Part shown: positions 7,797-16,977 of the stretch, one piece after another
Numbering within the stretch: position 1 is the first letter of the stretch
Layout of the letters: each line of letters opens with the position of its first letter
Origin: Evtepia gabavorous
Lineage (GTDB): Bacteria; Bacillota; Clostridia; Oscillospirales; Oscillospiraceae
Reading direction: 5' to 3'
Length of the DNA: 62,606 bases
Assembly (NCBI RefSeq): GCF_003425665.1
Contig: NZ_QQRQ01000016.1
Coordinates: 1 to 62,606 of the forward strand
The notes under the pieces: model-generated
What the model saw: only the letters and a program-made list of their open reading frames with translations
Databases searched by the model: none
What the model was told of the DNA's origin: nothing
Made by a program: the position numbers and the translations under genes

Positions 7797-10448
7797 ATGG
7801 ATCATCCCAAACCCAAGCCTTGGCACGCCCAGCCCCTCTCCCAGGTCTATGAAACCCTTCATTCCTCTGAGGACGGCCTGCGGGATGCCGAGGCAACCGA
7901 ACGTCTGCAAACCCACGGACCCAATACGCTGCGGGCAAAGCCCCCCAAGTCCATTCTCCGCATGCTGAAGGAACAGCTGCTGGACCCGATGGTCCTCATT
8001 CTCATCGGTGCGGCCCTGTTCTCCGCCCTGCTGCAGGAGTGGACCGAGGCCATTGTCATCGGAACCATCGTGGTGGTCAACGCGGTCATCGGCATCGTCC
8101 AGGAGAAAAAAGCCCAGTCCTCCCTGGAAGCCCTGCGAAACATGCGGGCGCCCACCGCCCGGGTCCTCCGGGAGGGGGAGGAGAGCATTCTCCCCGCCAG
8201 TGAGCTGGTCCCGGGCGACATTGTCTTCCTCCGGGACGGCGACATGGTCCCCGCTGACCTGCGCCTGGTGGACGCCGCGAATCTCAAGGTCCAGGAGGCC
8301 TCCCTCACCGGGGAATCCGTCCCTTCGGAAAAGGATGCGGATGTCCTGCTGGCAGCGGACTGCCCCCTGGGGGACCGGTGCAATATGCTCTACGCCTCCT
8401 CCATTGTCACCTACGGACGGGCCACCGGCGTAGTGGTGGCCACCGGCATGGACACCCAGGTGGGCAACATCGCCGACCTGCTGGACAATCAGGACGAACT
8501 GGACACCCCCATCAAGCGCAAGCTCAACGCAGTGGGCAAAACCCTCACGGTCATCGGGCTAATTGTCTGTGTCCTGATCTTCCTTCTCGGTGCCCTGTAC
8601 CACCGGCCTTTGATTCCACAGTTCCTGGTGGCCATCTCTCTGGCCATCTCCATCATCCCTGAGGGCCTGCCCGCCACCGCCACCATCGTTATGGCGCTGG
8701 GCGTGCAGCGTATGGCCAAGAAAAATGCCCTGATCCGCAAGCTGCCCGCGGTGGAAACCCTGGGCAGCGCCACGGTTATCTGCAGCGACAAGACAGGCAC
8801 CCTGACCCTGAACCAAATGACGGTCACCCACATCGCCGTCAACGGGGACTTTGCAGCCGGCCAGGGCACCCCTGTCGCGGAGGCGGCCCAGCGTCACCCC
8901 AAGGTCTATCAGGAATTGATCTATGCCGCCGCCCTCTGCAACGACGCCAGCCTGGACCCCGATCACCCGGGCCAGATCATCGGCGACCCCACGGAGGGGG
9001 CACTGATCTACCTGGCCCAGGCCTTCGGCATTGACCATGAAGACCTGGAGGAAACCTATCCCCGTCTGTTCGAGCAGCCCTTCGACTCCGACCGCAAGCG
9101 GATGACCACCGTGCACCGAATCCAGGACCGGAACATCGCTTACACCAAGGGCGCCGTGGACGAACTGCTCCCCCTCTGTACCCACATGCTCACTGCGGCA
9201 GGCGTCCGGCCCATGACAGAGACCGACCGGCGCCAGATTTTGTCCCTGTGCAACCAGATGTCAGAGCAGGCCCTGCGGGTGCTGGGTTTTGCCATGCGGA
9301 CCTTGGAGCACATCCCCGGGGAGGAGGACGACTCCGTGGAATGCGATCTGACCTTTGTGGGCATCACCGGTATGATAGATCCTCCCCGCAAGGAAGTGGC
9401 CCGCTCCGTGGCCACCTGTCAGCAGGCCGGCATTCGGACCGTTATGATCACAGGGGACCACAAGGTCACCGCCCTGGCCATCGCCCGGGAGCTGGGCATT
9501 TACCGGCCGGGCAACACCGTCCTCTCCGGCGACGAACTGGATGCCATGTCCGAGGAGGACCTGGACGCCGCGGTGGGGACCACCACGGTCTTCTCCCGGG
9601 TCTCTCCCGCGGATAAGCTGCGGATCATTCAATCCCTGAAGCGGACCGGAGAGGTCACCGCCATGACCGGGGACGGGGTCAACGATTCCCCCGCCCTGAA
9701 GGCCGCGGACATCGGCGTGGCCATGGGGGTCACCGGAACCGACGTGGCCAAGGACGCCTCCGACATGATCCTGCTGGACGACAGCTTCACCACCATCGCC
9801 TACGCCATCAAGGAGGGGCGGCGGGTCTACCGCAACATTCAAAAGGTCATCCAGTTCCTGCTGGTGGGCAACATCGCGGAGATTCTCACCCTGTTCCTGG
9901 CCACCGCGCTGAACTGGGAGGCCCCCCTGCTGGCAGTCCATATCCTGTGGGTCAACCTGGCCACCGCCACCCTGCCCGCCCTGGCGCTGGGGGTGGACCC
10001 GGCCAGCAAAAATATTATGAAACACCCGCCGGTGCGGTCCGGCACCCTGTTTGAACGGGACCTGGTCCGCCGGGTGGTGACCCAAGGGATTTTTGTGGCC
10101 CTGCTCACCACCGCGGCCTACTGGATCGGCGTCCGTATGGCGGACCACACCACCGGGCAGACCATGGCCTTCTGCGTGCTGGCACTGTCCCAGATGCTGC
10201 GGGCCTTCAACCAGCGCTCCAACACAGAGCCCATTTGGGTGCGGGCAGAAGGCATCAACCCCTGGCTGATCGTTTCCTTTGGCGTCTCCGCTCTGCTCAT
10301 GGCCGCGATCCTTTGGATTCCCCCTCTCCAGAGTGCCTTCCAGCTGACCACCCTTTCCGGCCTGTCTTGGCTGGTGGTCCTGGGGCTCTCCCTGCTCTCC
10401 ATTCTTCAGGTGGAAGTATCCAAAGCCATCCGACGCCTGGGCATCTAA
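7797..10448 (+). CDS. P-type cation ATPase, P2A (Ca2+-ATPase-like)
   Basis: An 883-aa ATP-driven cation exporter. It has the A-domain TGES (171-174), PEGLP in helix M4, the phosphorylated aspartate D331 in [10 protein letters not shown], and the hinge GDGVND (625-630). PEGLP and an N-terminal cation-ATPase domain place it with bacterial SERCA-like P2A pumps, so calcium is the likely substrate, with Mn2+ as an alternative. I chose ATG 7797 with AAAGGAG upstream; longer in-frame starts run through the attenuator hairpin. It is a single gene with a terminator after it. Confidence 0.93.
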   Translation: MDHPKPKPWHAQPLSQVYETLHSSEDGLRDAEATERLQTHGPNTLRAKPPKSILRMLKEQLLDPMVLILIGAALFSALLQEWTEAIVIGTIVVVNAVIGIVQEKKAQSSLEALRNMRAPTARVLREGEESILPASELVPGDIVFLRDGDMVPADLRLVDAANLKVQEASLTGESVPSEKDADVLLAADCPLGDRCNMLYASSIVTYGRATGVVVATGMDTQVGNIADLLDNQDELDTPIKRKLNAVGKTLTVIGLIVCVLIFLLGALYHRPLIPQFLVAISLAISIIPEGLPATATIVMALGVQRMAKKNALIRKLPAVETLGSATVICSDKTGTLTLNQMTVTHIAVNGDFAAGQGTPVAEAAQRHPKVYQELIYAAALCNDASLDPDHPGQIIGDPTEGALIYLAQAFGIDHEDLEETYPRLFEQPFDSDRKRMTTVHRIQDRNIAYTKGAVDELLPLCTHMLTAAGVRPMTETDRRQILSLCNQMSEQALRVLGFAMRTLEHIPGEEDDSVECDLTFVGITGMIDPPRKEVARSVATCQQAGIRTVMITGDHKVTALAIARELGIYRPGNTVLSGDELDAMSEEDLDAAVGTTTVFSRVSPADKLRIIQSLKRTGEVTAMTGDGVNDSPALKAADIGVAMGVTGTDVAKDASDMILLDDSFTTIAYAIKEGRRVYRNIQKVIQFLLVGNIAEILTLFLATALNWEAPLLAVHILWVNLATATLPALALGVDPASKNIMKHPPVRSGTLFERDLVRRVVTQGIFVALLTTAAYWIGVRMADHTTGQTMAFCVLALSQMLRAFNQRSNTEPIWVRAEGINPWLIVSFGVSALLMAAILWIPPLQSAFQLTTLSGLSWLVVLGLSLLSILQVEVSKAIRRLGI

Positions 10449-10459
10449 GCGCATTCTGC

Positions 10460-10493
10460 GGCCCGGCAGCCTTTGAGGCCGCCGGGCCTTTTC
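10460..10493 (+). terminator. Terminator of the P-type ATPase gene
   Basis: GGCCCGGC (10460-10467) pairs with GCCGGGCC (10481-10488), an inner GCC/GGC extends it, and TTTT follows. The rest of the gap up to 10705 shows no clear element. Confidence 0.8.
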
Positions 10494-10705
10494 CCGTCCA
10501 TCGGAGGGCGCTGCCCGGCGGGCTCCGTCACACAAAGACAAAAATCTGTTAAAAAAAGACCAATCTTGGAACCCGTGGTCAAAAACTTTTTTCTCCTTGT
10601 GAGCCTTTTTGTGAATTTCTTGCCTTGATCTTTTTCCCTCCGACTCCCATAATTACCATAATACCCATCTGGGACACGATTTTTATGATAAGGAGGCAGC
10701 AATTT

Positions 10706-11506
10706 ATGGGAGTTTATGTGGTAACCGGCGGCTCCGGCGGCATCGGCGGAAAGACCGTGGAGATTCTCCGCAGCCAGGGCCACGAAGTGGTCAACGTAGA
10801 CCTGAAAGACAGCGACATCTGTGCCAACCTGGCCACCAAGGAGGGCAGGGACGAGGTCATTCACACCATTCACGCCCAGTACCCCGACGGCATCGACGGC
10901 CTGTGCTGCAACGCCGGCGTTTCCGGGGCCTGCGGCAATTTGAAGCTCATGATCAGTCTGAACTACTTCGGCGCCACCAATCTGGCCCACGGTCTGTTCG
11001 ATCTGCTCAAGAAAAAAGGAGGCAGCTGCGTGGTGACCTCCTCCAACACCATCTCCCAGGGCGCTGCCCGGATGGATCTGGTGGATATGCTCAATTACAG
11101 CCAGACCAAACCTGTCAATGAGGAACGCATTCTGAACATCATTGAGAAGTTCGATGAGAGCAGCCTGGCTGTGGGCAACAGCATCTATGTAACCACCAAA
11201 TATGCCCTGGCCCGGTGGGCCCGCCGGGTCTCCGCCTCCTGGGCCGCCAACGGCGTGCGGATCAACACCGTGGCCCCCGGCAATGTCTCCACCCCCATGA
11301 CCGCCACCATGAGCGAAAACGCCAAGGCCGCCCTGGCCGCCTTGCCCATCCCCATCAACTACGGCACCGATACCCTGATGGACCCGGAGGACATCGCCAA
11401 CGTCATCGCCTTCTTGGTCTCTCCCCTGGCCCATGGGATCAACGGCAATGTCCTGTTCGTAGACGGCGGCACCGACGCGCTTCTCAACTCTGAGAAAGTC
11501 TATTAA
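10706..11506 (+). CDS. Short-chain dehydrogenase, 3-alpha-hydroxysteroid dehydrogenase-like
   Basis: A 266-aa classical SDR. The NAD(P)-binding motif TGGSGGIG covers residues 7-14, then CNAGVSG, Ser112/113, and Y161-x-x-x-K165. The stretch [15 protein letters not shown] and the ending [10 protein letters not shown] follow the pattern of Comamonas 3-alpha-HSD/carbonyl reductase (VNYFGATEL, IDGGIDAVM) rather than typical FabG. The substrate is therefore possibly a steroid or bile acid, by resemblance only. AAGGAGG sits 9 bases before ATG 10706. The NTF2-like gene follows after 11 bases, so they form an operon. Confidence 0.85.
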   Translation: MGVYVVTGGSGGIGGKTVEILRSQGHEVVNVDLKDSDICANLATKEGRDEVIHTIHAQYPDGIDGLCCNAGVSGACGNLKLMISLNYFGATNLAHGLFDLLKKKGGSCVVTSSNTISQGAARMDLVDMLNYSQTKPVNEERILNIIEKFDESSLAVGNSIYVTTKYALARWARRVSASWAANGVRINTVAPGNVSTPMTATMSENAKAALAALPIPINYGTDTLMDPEDIANVIAFLVSPLAHGINGNVLFVDGGTDALLNSEKVY

Positions 11507-11517
11507 GGAGGGTTTTC

Positions 11518-11850
11518 ATGACTTTGATTAAGCAGTATGTGCAGGCTATGCTCAACCAGGACTCGGTGGCCCTGAGCAAGCTCTTCTCCCCCACCGCGAT
11601 TTTTGTGGACTACTGCCCCAAGGACGCCGGCCAGCCGCAGCTCCACGCTTACGGCCCCGAGGGGATTGACATGTTTTTCCGGAACCGCTTCCTGTTCCGG
11701 CGGTTTGAAATCACCGATCCCCTGATCGTCAGTGACACCCAGGCCTATTACTACGCCGTCTACAACGGATATCACATCCGGGCGGTGGCCACCATCCAGG
11801 ATTTCAGTGAGGATGGCGAGATTCAGCGTTTGGTGGTCCGTCCGGCCTGA
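11518..11850 (+). CDS. NTF2-fold (SnoaL/ketosteroid isomerase-like) protein
   Basis: A 110-aa protein beginning MTLIKQYVQAMLNQDSVAL. The layout is an N-terminal helix, the Phe-rich DYCPKDAG region, then long beta strands ending in QRLVVRPA. That is the size and order of NTF2-like cone-fold enzymes, which include ketosteroid isomerase, bile-acid 7-dehydratase BaiE and many proteins of unknown role. Catalytic residues cannot be assigned by eye. It is translated right after the HSD-like SDR, hinting at a shared substrate. AAGGAGG precedes the ATG. Confidence 0.7.
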   Translation: MTLIKQYVQAMLNQDSVALSKLFSPTAIFVDYCPKDAGQPQLHAYGPEGIDMFFRNRFLFRRFEITDPLIVSDTQAYYYAVYNGYHIRAVATIQDFSEDGEIQRLVVRPA

Positions 11851-11863
11851 GCCCAGCACACCC

Positions 11864-11906
11864 GCCCCCATTGGGAAGCGTCGCCTTCCCAATGGGGGCT
11901 TTTTTT
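11864..11906 (+). terminator. Terminator of the SDR/NTF2 operon
   Basis: A 15-bp stem (11864-11878 with 11885-11899) is followed by seven Ts. Confidence 0.92.
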
Positions 11907-12066
11907 CCTGTTCTTGCATGGAATTTCCTCCCATCTTGCACATTTTCCTCTCATTTTTCTGTCTATTCTGCATAATTTCTCCTCTCTTTTTTCATTTTCT
12001 CTATTCTTTTCGTTTTAATCTACATTTTTGTTATACAATTTGTCAATTATTTGTTCACTTTTCATC

Positions 12067-12095
12067 TTGACGTTTCTGAAAAAATCTAAGATAAT
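12067..12095 (+). promoter_or_regulatory. Promoter of the pdxK leader (or of a small RNA)
   Basis: TTGACG (12067-12072), 17 bases, GATAAT (12090-12095). The preceding 150 bases are AT-rich and hold no gene. Confidence 0.65.
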
Positions 12096-12101
12096 AGCCA
12101 C

Positions 12102-12289
12102 GTTCTCCGGTAAGGGCCGCAGCCCTTGATTCTCAAGGGTTTTCTACTTCAGTTGCAATAAATCTTGCATTTTACTTCGCGTACGTCCGCCTGTGGTTCC
12201 TTCCTTCTTTTCCACGGCGTGACTGACATAAATCCTTCCATTATTACTCACCAAAAGAGCCTTTCGGGTCACTCCCGAAAGGCTTTTTT
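12102..12289 (+). ncRNA. About 190-nt leader or sRNA ending in an intrinsic terminator, upstream of pdxK
   Basis: From the predicted start the RNA has hairpin AAGGGC-CGCA-GCCCTT (12112-12127), which shares CCCTT with a second hairpin CCCTTGA-TTC-TCAAGGG, so only one can form. A third stem TGCAA/TTGCA follows. It ends with the terminator GCCTTTCGGG (12259-12268) / CCCGAAAGGC (12274-12283) and six Ts. Mutually exclusive stems before a terminator suggest attenuation of pdxK, but an independent sRNA is equally compatible. I recognise no known riboswitch class. Confidence 0.5.
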
Positions 12290-12330
12290 GGTACTCTCTC
12301 AATCTGGTTATGCCAAATAAAACAGGATTG

Positions 12331-12421
12331 GCCATAGCCACAAGGCCAGTTCTGTGTTACTCTATGGCTGTCGGCGGCGAGAGCCGCCCATCGCACCGGG
12401 ACAGAGCCTCTGTCCCAATAC
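12331..12421 (+). promoter_or_regulatory. Structured 5' UTR between the attenuator and pdxK
   Basis: CCATAG pairs with CTATGG across about 30 bases, GGCGGC-GAGA-GCCGCC has a GNRA-type loop, and GGGACAGA-GCC-TCTGTCCC ends directly before the pdxK Shine-Dalgarno site. The last stem could limit ribosome access. No known riboswitch is recognised. Confidence 0.4.
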
Positions 12422-12435
12422 AAGGAGGATATTTC

Positions 12436-13275
12436 ATGAAGCGCGTTGTTTCCATTCAAGATATTTCCTGTCTGGGCAAATGTTCCCTGACAGTGGCCCT
12501 TCCCATCATCTCCGCCATGGGCGTGGAGACCTGCGTGGTTCCCACGGCGGTCCTCTCCACCCACACCGGCGGATTCTCCGGCTTTACCTTCCATGATCTG
12601 ACCCAGGAGGTGGCGCCCATCGCCGACCACTGGGCAAAGGAGGGCATCTCCTTTGACGCCATCTACACCGGGTATCTGGGCTCCTTTGAGCAGATCCATC
12701 TGGTCAGCCAATTCTTTGACCGGTTCGGTGGCCAGGACACCCTAATCTACGTGGACCCCGCCATGGCGGACAACGGCGTACTTTACACTGGTTTTACGCC
12801 GGAGTTTGCCAAGGAAATGGGCAAGCTGTGTGGCAAAGCCGATGTTATTGTCCCCAACCTCACTGAGGCCTCCTTTATGCTGGGGGTTGACTACGTGGGG
12901 GAGGACTACGATGAAGCCTATATCCGGGATCTGCTGAAACAGCTCACCGGCCTGGGCTGCAAAACCGCCGTGCTCACCGGCGTCAGCTTTGCCCCCGGCC
13001 AGATCGGCGCCATGGCCTATGACGCCGCCACAGACACGTATGCCAGCTATTTCAATGAAAAGCTCCCTGTGAGCTTCCACGGCACCGGCGATGTGTTCGC
13101 CTCCGCCTGTGTGGGCGCCCTGATGAATGGGAAAGACCTCGCCGGCGCCTTGAAGATCGCCGTGGACTATACTCTGGAGTGCATCCGGGAGACCCAAAAC
13201 GACCCTGACGCCCGTTGGTACGGTGTCAACTTTGAATCCGCCATTCCCATGCTGGTTCACAGCCTGGGACGCTGA
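12436..13275 (+). CDS. pdxK: Pyridoxal/pyridoxamine kinase
   Basis: A 279-aa PfkB/ribokinase-fold kinase that phosphorylates B6 vitamers to supply PLP. The N-terminus VVSIQDISCLGKCSLTVALP is the PdxK/PdxY signature, and FHGTGDVFAS carries the catalytic aspartate (D219) with its anion hole. Length is normal. ATG 12436 has AAGGAGG 7 bases upstream. It is a single gene behind an attenuator-like leader and before a strong terminator, so its expression is probably controlled by the leader. PdxK and PdxY cannot be separated by sequence alone. Confidence 0.92.
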   Translation: MKRVVSIQDISCLGKCSLTVALPIISAMGVETCVVPTAVLSTHTGGFSGFTFHDLTQEVAPIADHWAKEGISFDAIYTGYLGSFEQIHLVSQFFDRFGGQDTLIYVDPAMADNGVLYTGFTPEFAKEMGKLCGKADVIVPNLTEASFMLGVDYVGEDYDEAYIRDLLKQLTGLGCKTAVLTGVSFAPGQIGAMAYDAATDTYASYFNEKLPVSFHGTGDVFASACVGALMNGKDLAGALKIAVDYTLECIRETQNDPDARWYGVNFESAIPMLVHSLGR

Positions 13276-13298
13276 TCCTTCTCCTTTCCCGCCCATCT

Positions 13299-13335
13299 CT
13301 GGGGCCGGCCTGCAGGCCGGCCCCAGAATTTTTTT
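13299..13335 (+). terminator. Terminator of pdxK
   Basis: A perfect 12-bp stem (13299-13310 with 13315-13326), TGCA loop, then AATTTTTTT. Confidence 0.93.
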
Positions 13336-13426
13336 GAAAACCTAACATTTTTTGAAAGAAATTCCGCCTCAGCTCGTGTACGTTAAGCAGAGAGGCCTTT
13401 TTGCCAGAGAGAAAGGGGGGAGGCTT

Positions 13427-13930
13427 TTGAACAGCGCCGAGGCCAGCTGGCTCCACACCCTCTATATCACCTATGCCGAAACCTTATACCGAATCGCCTG
13501 TTACCGGCTCCAGGACGCCAACCGGGCCCAGGACCTCCTCCACAGCGTTTTCCTGGCCGCGGCCCAAAAGGTCCCCGCCCTGCAAGCCCACGAAAATCCC
13601 CTGGGCTGGCTGCTGCGCGCCCTGAACTATGAGCTGAGCCACGAGTTTGCCCGGCAGGCCAAGCAGACCGCCCAGGAACAGCCCCTCCATCCCTCCCCCG
13701 CCGGTCTGGCACCGACGCCGCCCCCGTCCCTGGGGCTGGCCGAGGTGCTGCCGGTCCAGCTCTCCCCCCGGGACCGGGAAATTCTGCTCCTGTTCTACGA
13801 GGAAGGGCTGTCCTACCAGGAGATCGCCCAGCGTCTGGGGGTGCCGGTTTCCACCTGCGGCACCTGGCTCTCCCGGGCCAGAAAGCACTGCCGCGCCTAT
13901 CTGTCCCATTCCCCCGGTTTTCCCGATTGA
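13427..13930 (+). CDS. ECF-type sigma-70 family RNA polymerase sigma factor
   Basis: A 167-aa protein with a sigma region 2-like N-terminus (TYAETLYRIACYRLQDANRA and QDLLHSVF) and a region 4 helix-turn-helix (LSPRDREILLLFYEEGLSY, QEIAQRLGVPVSTCGTWLSR). I chose TTG 13427 because AGGGGGGAGG sits 4 bases upstream; the frame stays open to 13352 but without a ribosome site. The gene at 13942 follows after 11 bases and encodes a membrane protein, as expected for a sigma/anti-sigma pair. The signal sensed is unknown. Confidence 0.82.
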   Translation: MNSAEASWLHTLYITYAETLYRIACYRLQDANRAQDLLHSVFLAAAQKVPALQAHENPLGWLLRALNYELSHEFARQAKQTAQEQPLHPSPAGLAPTPPPSLGLAEVLPVQLSPRDREILLLFYEEGLSYQEIAQRLGVPVSTCGTWLSRARKHCRAYLSHSPGFPD

Positions 13931-13941
13931 GAGGTGTTTCG

Positions 13942-14541
13942 ATGTCTCATACTACTTCCTCCGCCCGCCGCGCCGCGGCGCAGCGCCTGCTCCTGGAGAC
14001 GACCTTATTCCAGGAGGAAACCTCCCTGCCCCGCCTCCAGGCGCTTCTGACGACCCTGGAGGACCAGCCGCCCCCCGCTTTTTCCGCCGAGGCATCTTGG
14101 CGGCAGCTGCAGGCCACCCATCCAGATTGCTTCCCCCTTCGCCGCGCCCGCGCCTGGAGGCGATGGGCCCTGGCGGGAAGCGCCGCGGCCCTGGCCGCCC
14201 TGGTCCTCCTTCTCCCCGCCCAGACAAAGGAGAGCACCGCCCCGGCCCCCGCCCTTTCCCAGGACGCCGTCTCCCAGGTTATCCCCACGTCTGCCGGTTT
14301 GGCGGCGCTGTATGACCTGGCCTACCTGGAGAATCTGGCGCCCCCCTCTGCCTGCCCGGACGTGGAGAACCTTCCCTTTTTCCTCCCCGGAGACACCGCC
14401 CCGGGCCATCTTCCCTTTGACCCAGAGGACAAAACCCAATCTATCTTTCTTCTGGAGGACGCTCCCCTTTCCCCGGCCCCCTTCTCCCAGGATTCTGTTC
14501 AAAACATCCCGTCAGAGCCCGCCTCACCGGAAACGCCGTGA
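13942..14541 (+). CDS. Putative membrane-anchored partner (anti-sigma candidate) of the ECF sigma factor
   Basis: A 199-aa protein without a recognised domain. Residues 1-70 are probably cytoplasmic, one transmembrane segment follows around residues 75-95 (WALAGSAAALAALVLLLP), and the remaining 100 residues are Pro/Asp-rich and likely extracellular. This topology and the position after a sigma gene fit an anti-sigma factor, but no zinc-binding HxxxCxxC motif is present. ATG 13942 has GAGAGGTG upstream. Confidence 0.5.
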   Translation: MSHTTSSARRAAAQRLLLETTLFQEETSLPRLQALLTTLEDQPPPAFSAEASWRQLQATHPDCFPLRRARAWRRWALAGSAAALAALVLLLPAQTKESTAPAPALSQDAVSQVIPTSAGLAALYDLAYLENLAPPSACPDVENLPFFLPGDTAPGHLPFDPEDKTQSIFLLEDAPLSPAPFSQDSVQNIPSEPASPETP

Positions 14542-14564
14542 GCGATTCCCTGCCCACTCCTTTC

Positions 14565-14606
14565 AAAAAAGCAAAGAGGACGCGCCCGCCGGGGCGCGTC
14601 CTCTCT
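14565..14606. terminator. Bidirectional terminator
   Basis: A 13-bp stem (14575-14587 with 14592-14604). The minus strand continues into a T-rich tract (TTTGCTTTTTTG) and ends the Cof-type hydrolase gene. Confidence 0.8.
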
Positions 14607-14615
14607 CCTTCCTCT

Positions 14616-15464
14616 TTATAGCGTTTCTCCCTCTGAAAGTACAAACTTCTCAATGGCCAGGGCCACGCCGTCGGCCTCACAGGAGGCCGTGACAAAGTCC
14701 GCCCCCGCCTTCACCGCTTCCGTGGCGTTTCCCATGGCCACACCGATGCCGGCGGCCTGGAGCAGGGGAAGATCACTGCCGCCATCCCCCATGGCCAGCA
14801 CCTCCTCAGGGGCAATGTCCAGCCGGTCCAGGAGATACCGCAGGGCCTCTCCCTTGTCAATCTCCCCGGCAATCACCTCCAGGTCATTGGGAAAGGGATC
14901 GGCAAAGCCGATGCCCGGCAGGTCCGCGAGGCACTGCCGCAGGGCCTGCTTGGTCTGGGGACTGTCGGTGAGGAAGAAAAGCTCCTCCACCGGGCGGGCA
15001 TCCGCCGCCAGGAATTCCTCCACCGTTCCCGGCAGGACCTGCCGGGTATCCAGGTGGTACTGCAGCATGGCCGTCCCCGCGTACCGGGCCCGGAGGGTCT
15101 CATAGTCCGGCCGGGAGAGATAGCCCACCCCCGCCCGGAACACCTGCCGGATCATGGGAATGTGGGCGCACCGGGCCAGCACCTGCAAGCAGAGGGCAGG
15201 GGCCAGATGCTTTTCCAGCAGCACCCGCTGCTCCACCAGGTCCCGAATGGTGGCCCCGTTGGAGGTGACCGCGTACCGCAGCCCCGGCAGGGACAGCACC
15301 GCCGGCGGCAGACCCTGGGCCGGGCGGCCTGTCACAGGCACCATCAGAACCCCCTGCTGCCTGGCCCGCTCCAGCGCCGCCTGGGTCCGGGGGGTGATCT
15401 GCTTGGCCCCGTTGAGCAGCGTCCCGTCCAGGTCCAGCGCCAGCAGCCGAATTTTCTTTCCCAT
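14616..15464 (-). CDS. Cof-type HAD hydrolase (sugar or nucleotide phosphatase)
   Basis: A 282-aa Cof/IIB-subfamily HAD phosphatase. Motif I LALDLDGTLL carries the nucleophile Asp, motif II is VPVTGRP, and motif III/IV is MGDGGSDLPLL near the C-terminus, followed by GIGVAMGNA. The cap domain lies between. The substrate is probably a small phosphorylated metabolite and is not predictable. The frame is open far upstream on this strand, but AGGAGG directly before ATG 15464 and the HAD start decide the start. It is divergent from the methyltransferase gene. Confidence 0.9.
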   Translation of the reverse strand: MGKKIRLLALDLDGTLLNGAKQITPRTQAALERARQQGVLMVPVTGRPAQGLPPAVLSLPGLRYAVTSNGATIRDLVEQRVLLEKHLAPALCLQVLARCAHIPMIRQVFRAGVGYLSRPDYETLRARYAGTAMLQYHLDTRQVLPGTVEEFLAADARPVEELFFLTDSPQTKQALRQCLADLPGIGFADPFPNDLEVIAGEIDKGEALRYLLDRLDIAPEEVLAMGDGGSDLPLLQAAGIGVAMGNATEAVKAGADFVTASCEADGVALAIEKFVLSEGETL

Positions 15465-15644
15465 GGCCACCGCCTCCTGTCTTGTTTGATACCGGTATTG
15501 TACCACGGCCCGGCGCGAATGGCCAGAGGGCAGGCCCCTTCTTTCCAAAATATCCGGCCAGCCCCCGCCCCCCTTGCATGCCCGGGAGAAAACCAGTATA
15601 ATAGGAGTCCCATTCTTTTCAAATCCACAAAGGAGGCCCACGCC

Positions 15645-16871
15645 ATGGCCACACGTCCCTATCCCATTCTCACCGTCAATGAAAAGGCCGCCCGGGCCAT
15701 CCGGGCCGGGCATCCCTGGGTCTACGGGGTGGAGACCACCGGTCCCGACCGGCCCTGTGAAAACGGAGACCTGGTGGATGTGGTCTCCCAGAAAGGCCGC
15801 TGGCTGGGCACGGGGCTGCTCAACGATCACTCGAAGATTCGGGTCCGTCTGCTCTCCCGAAACACCAACGACCGGTTTGATGAGGCCTTTTGGCGGCGGC
15901 GGCTCCAATACGCCCTGGACTACCGGAAGACCGTCATGGGGGACGACTTTTCCTGCGCCCGGCTGATCTTCGGGGAGGCCGACCAGTTCCCCGGGCTCAC
16001 CGTGGACCTTTTCGGGGACATTCTGGTCACGGAGGTTCTCTCCCTGGGGATGGAGGTCCGAAAGTCTCTGCTCTATTCCCTTCTGGTGGAACTGCTGGCC
16101 GGTTACGGCGTGGCGGTGCGGGCCATCTATGAGCGCAACGAGGCCCCCCTGCGGGACAAGGAGGGGCTGCCCCGGGAGAAGGGGTTCTATCCCCTCCCCG
16201 GCCTGGCCACCGACCTGGACGGCCACATCACCTTGGTGGAAAACGGAATCTCCTACGATGTGGACTACATCAACGGCCAAAAGACCGGGTTTTTTCTGGA
16301 CCAGAAATACAACCGCCGGGCCGCCGCGGCCCTGGCTCCAGGCCGGCGGATTCTGGACTGCTGCACCCACACAGGGGCTTTCGCCCTCAACTGCGCCAAG
16401 GCAGGCGCCGCCCACGTCACCGCTGTGGACATCTCCCAGGACGCCGTGGCCCTCACCCGGCGCAACGTGGCCCGCAACGGCCTGGAGGACCGCGTTGACG
16501 TGGTGAAGGCCGACGTTTTTTCCCTGCTCACAGAGCTGGCCCGGGAGAAGAAACACCCCTACGACTACATCATCTTAGACCCCCCCGCCTTTACCAAAAG
16601 CGGGGCCACGGTGAAAAATGCCTACCGGGGGTATAAGGAGATCAACCTCAAAGCCATGAAGCTCCTCCCCCGGGGCGGCTACCTGGCCACCTGCTCCTGC
16701 TCCCATTTCATGACCCCCGACCTCTTCCGCCGGATGCTCTGGGAGGCCGCCGCTGACGCCGCCGTCTCCCTCCGGCAAATCGCGGACCGGCGGCAAGCCC
16801 CGGACCACCCCATTCTATGGGGCGTGCCCGAGACCGAGTATCTCAAATTTTATCTCTTCCAGGTCATTTGA
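15645..16871 (+). CDS. Class I SAM-dependent rRNA methyltransferase (RlmI-like)
   Basis: A 408-aa protein. An N-terminal PUA-like domain (AIRAGHPWVYGVE, about residues 18-80) is followed by the RlmI middle domain and a Rossmann methyltransferase core with SAM motif LDCCTHTGAFAL and catalytic motif IV LDPPAF. This order is that of 23S rRNA m5C1962 methyltransferase RlmI/YccW. The exact target base in this lineage is not proven. AAAGGAGG sits 7 bases before ATG 15645. A terminator follows. Confidence 0.88.
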   Translation: MATRPYPILTVNEKAARAIRAGHPWVYGVETTGPDRPCENGDLVDVVSQKGRWLGTGLLNDHSKIRVRLLSRNTNDRFDEAFWRRRLQYALDYRKTVMGDDFSCARLIFGEADQFPGLTVDLFGDILVTEVLSLGMEVRKSLLYSLLVELLAGYGVAVRAIYERNEAPLRDKEGLPREKGFYPLPGLATDLDGHITLVENGISYDVDYINGQKTGFFLDQKYNRRAAAALAPGRRILDCCTHTGAFALNCAKAGAAHVTAVDISQDAVALTRRNVARNGLEDRVDVVKADVFSLLTELAREKKHPYDYIILDPPAFTKSGATVKNAYRGYKEINLKAMKLLPRGGYLATCSCSHFMTPDLFRRMLWEAAADAAVSLRQIADRRQAPDHPILWGVPETEYLKFYLFQVI

Positions 16872-16878
16872 TCTCCCG

Positions 16879-16912
16879 ACCCGCTCCCCTTTTCCGGGGC
16901 GCGGGTTTTTTC
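16879..16912 (+). terminator. Terminator of the rRNA methyltransferase gene
   Basis: ACCCGC-CCCC pairs with GGGG-GCGGGT across a TTTTCC loop and is followed by TTTTTT. Confidence 0.8.
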
Positions 16913-16953
16913 TTGACAACGCCAGTCTAATCTGTTAGACTAACGTTGTCTAA
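16913..16953 (+). promoter_or_regulatory. Promoter and overlapping operator of the BlaI-like repressor operon
   Basis: TTGACA (16913-16918) and TAGACT (16936-16941) are 17 bases apart. The -10 lies inside a perfect inverted repeat AGTCTAA-TCTG-TTAGACT (16924-16941). A second overlapping repeat pairs TTAGAC (16935-16940) with GTCTAA (16948-16953). This is where an autoregulating BlaI/MecI dimer would bind. Confidence 0.75.
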
Positions 16954-16977
16954 AACATTCGACTGGAGGTATGTCCC

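Noticed and set aside
12144-12341. 65-codon frame on the minus strand in the pdxK leader
   Set aside because: It crosses the terminator hairpin and has no ribosome site. It could be debris of an older gene, but nothing supports this.
15465-16556. N-terminal extension of the Cof-type hydrolase frame upstream to 16556
   Set aside because: The extension lies antisense to the rRNA methyltransferase gene, and the HAD motif I with a good ribosome site starts at 15464.
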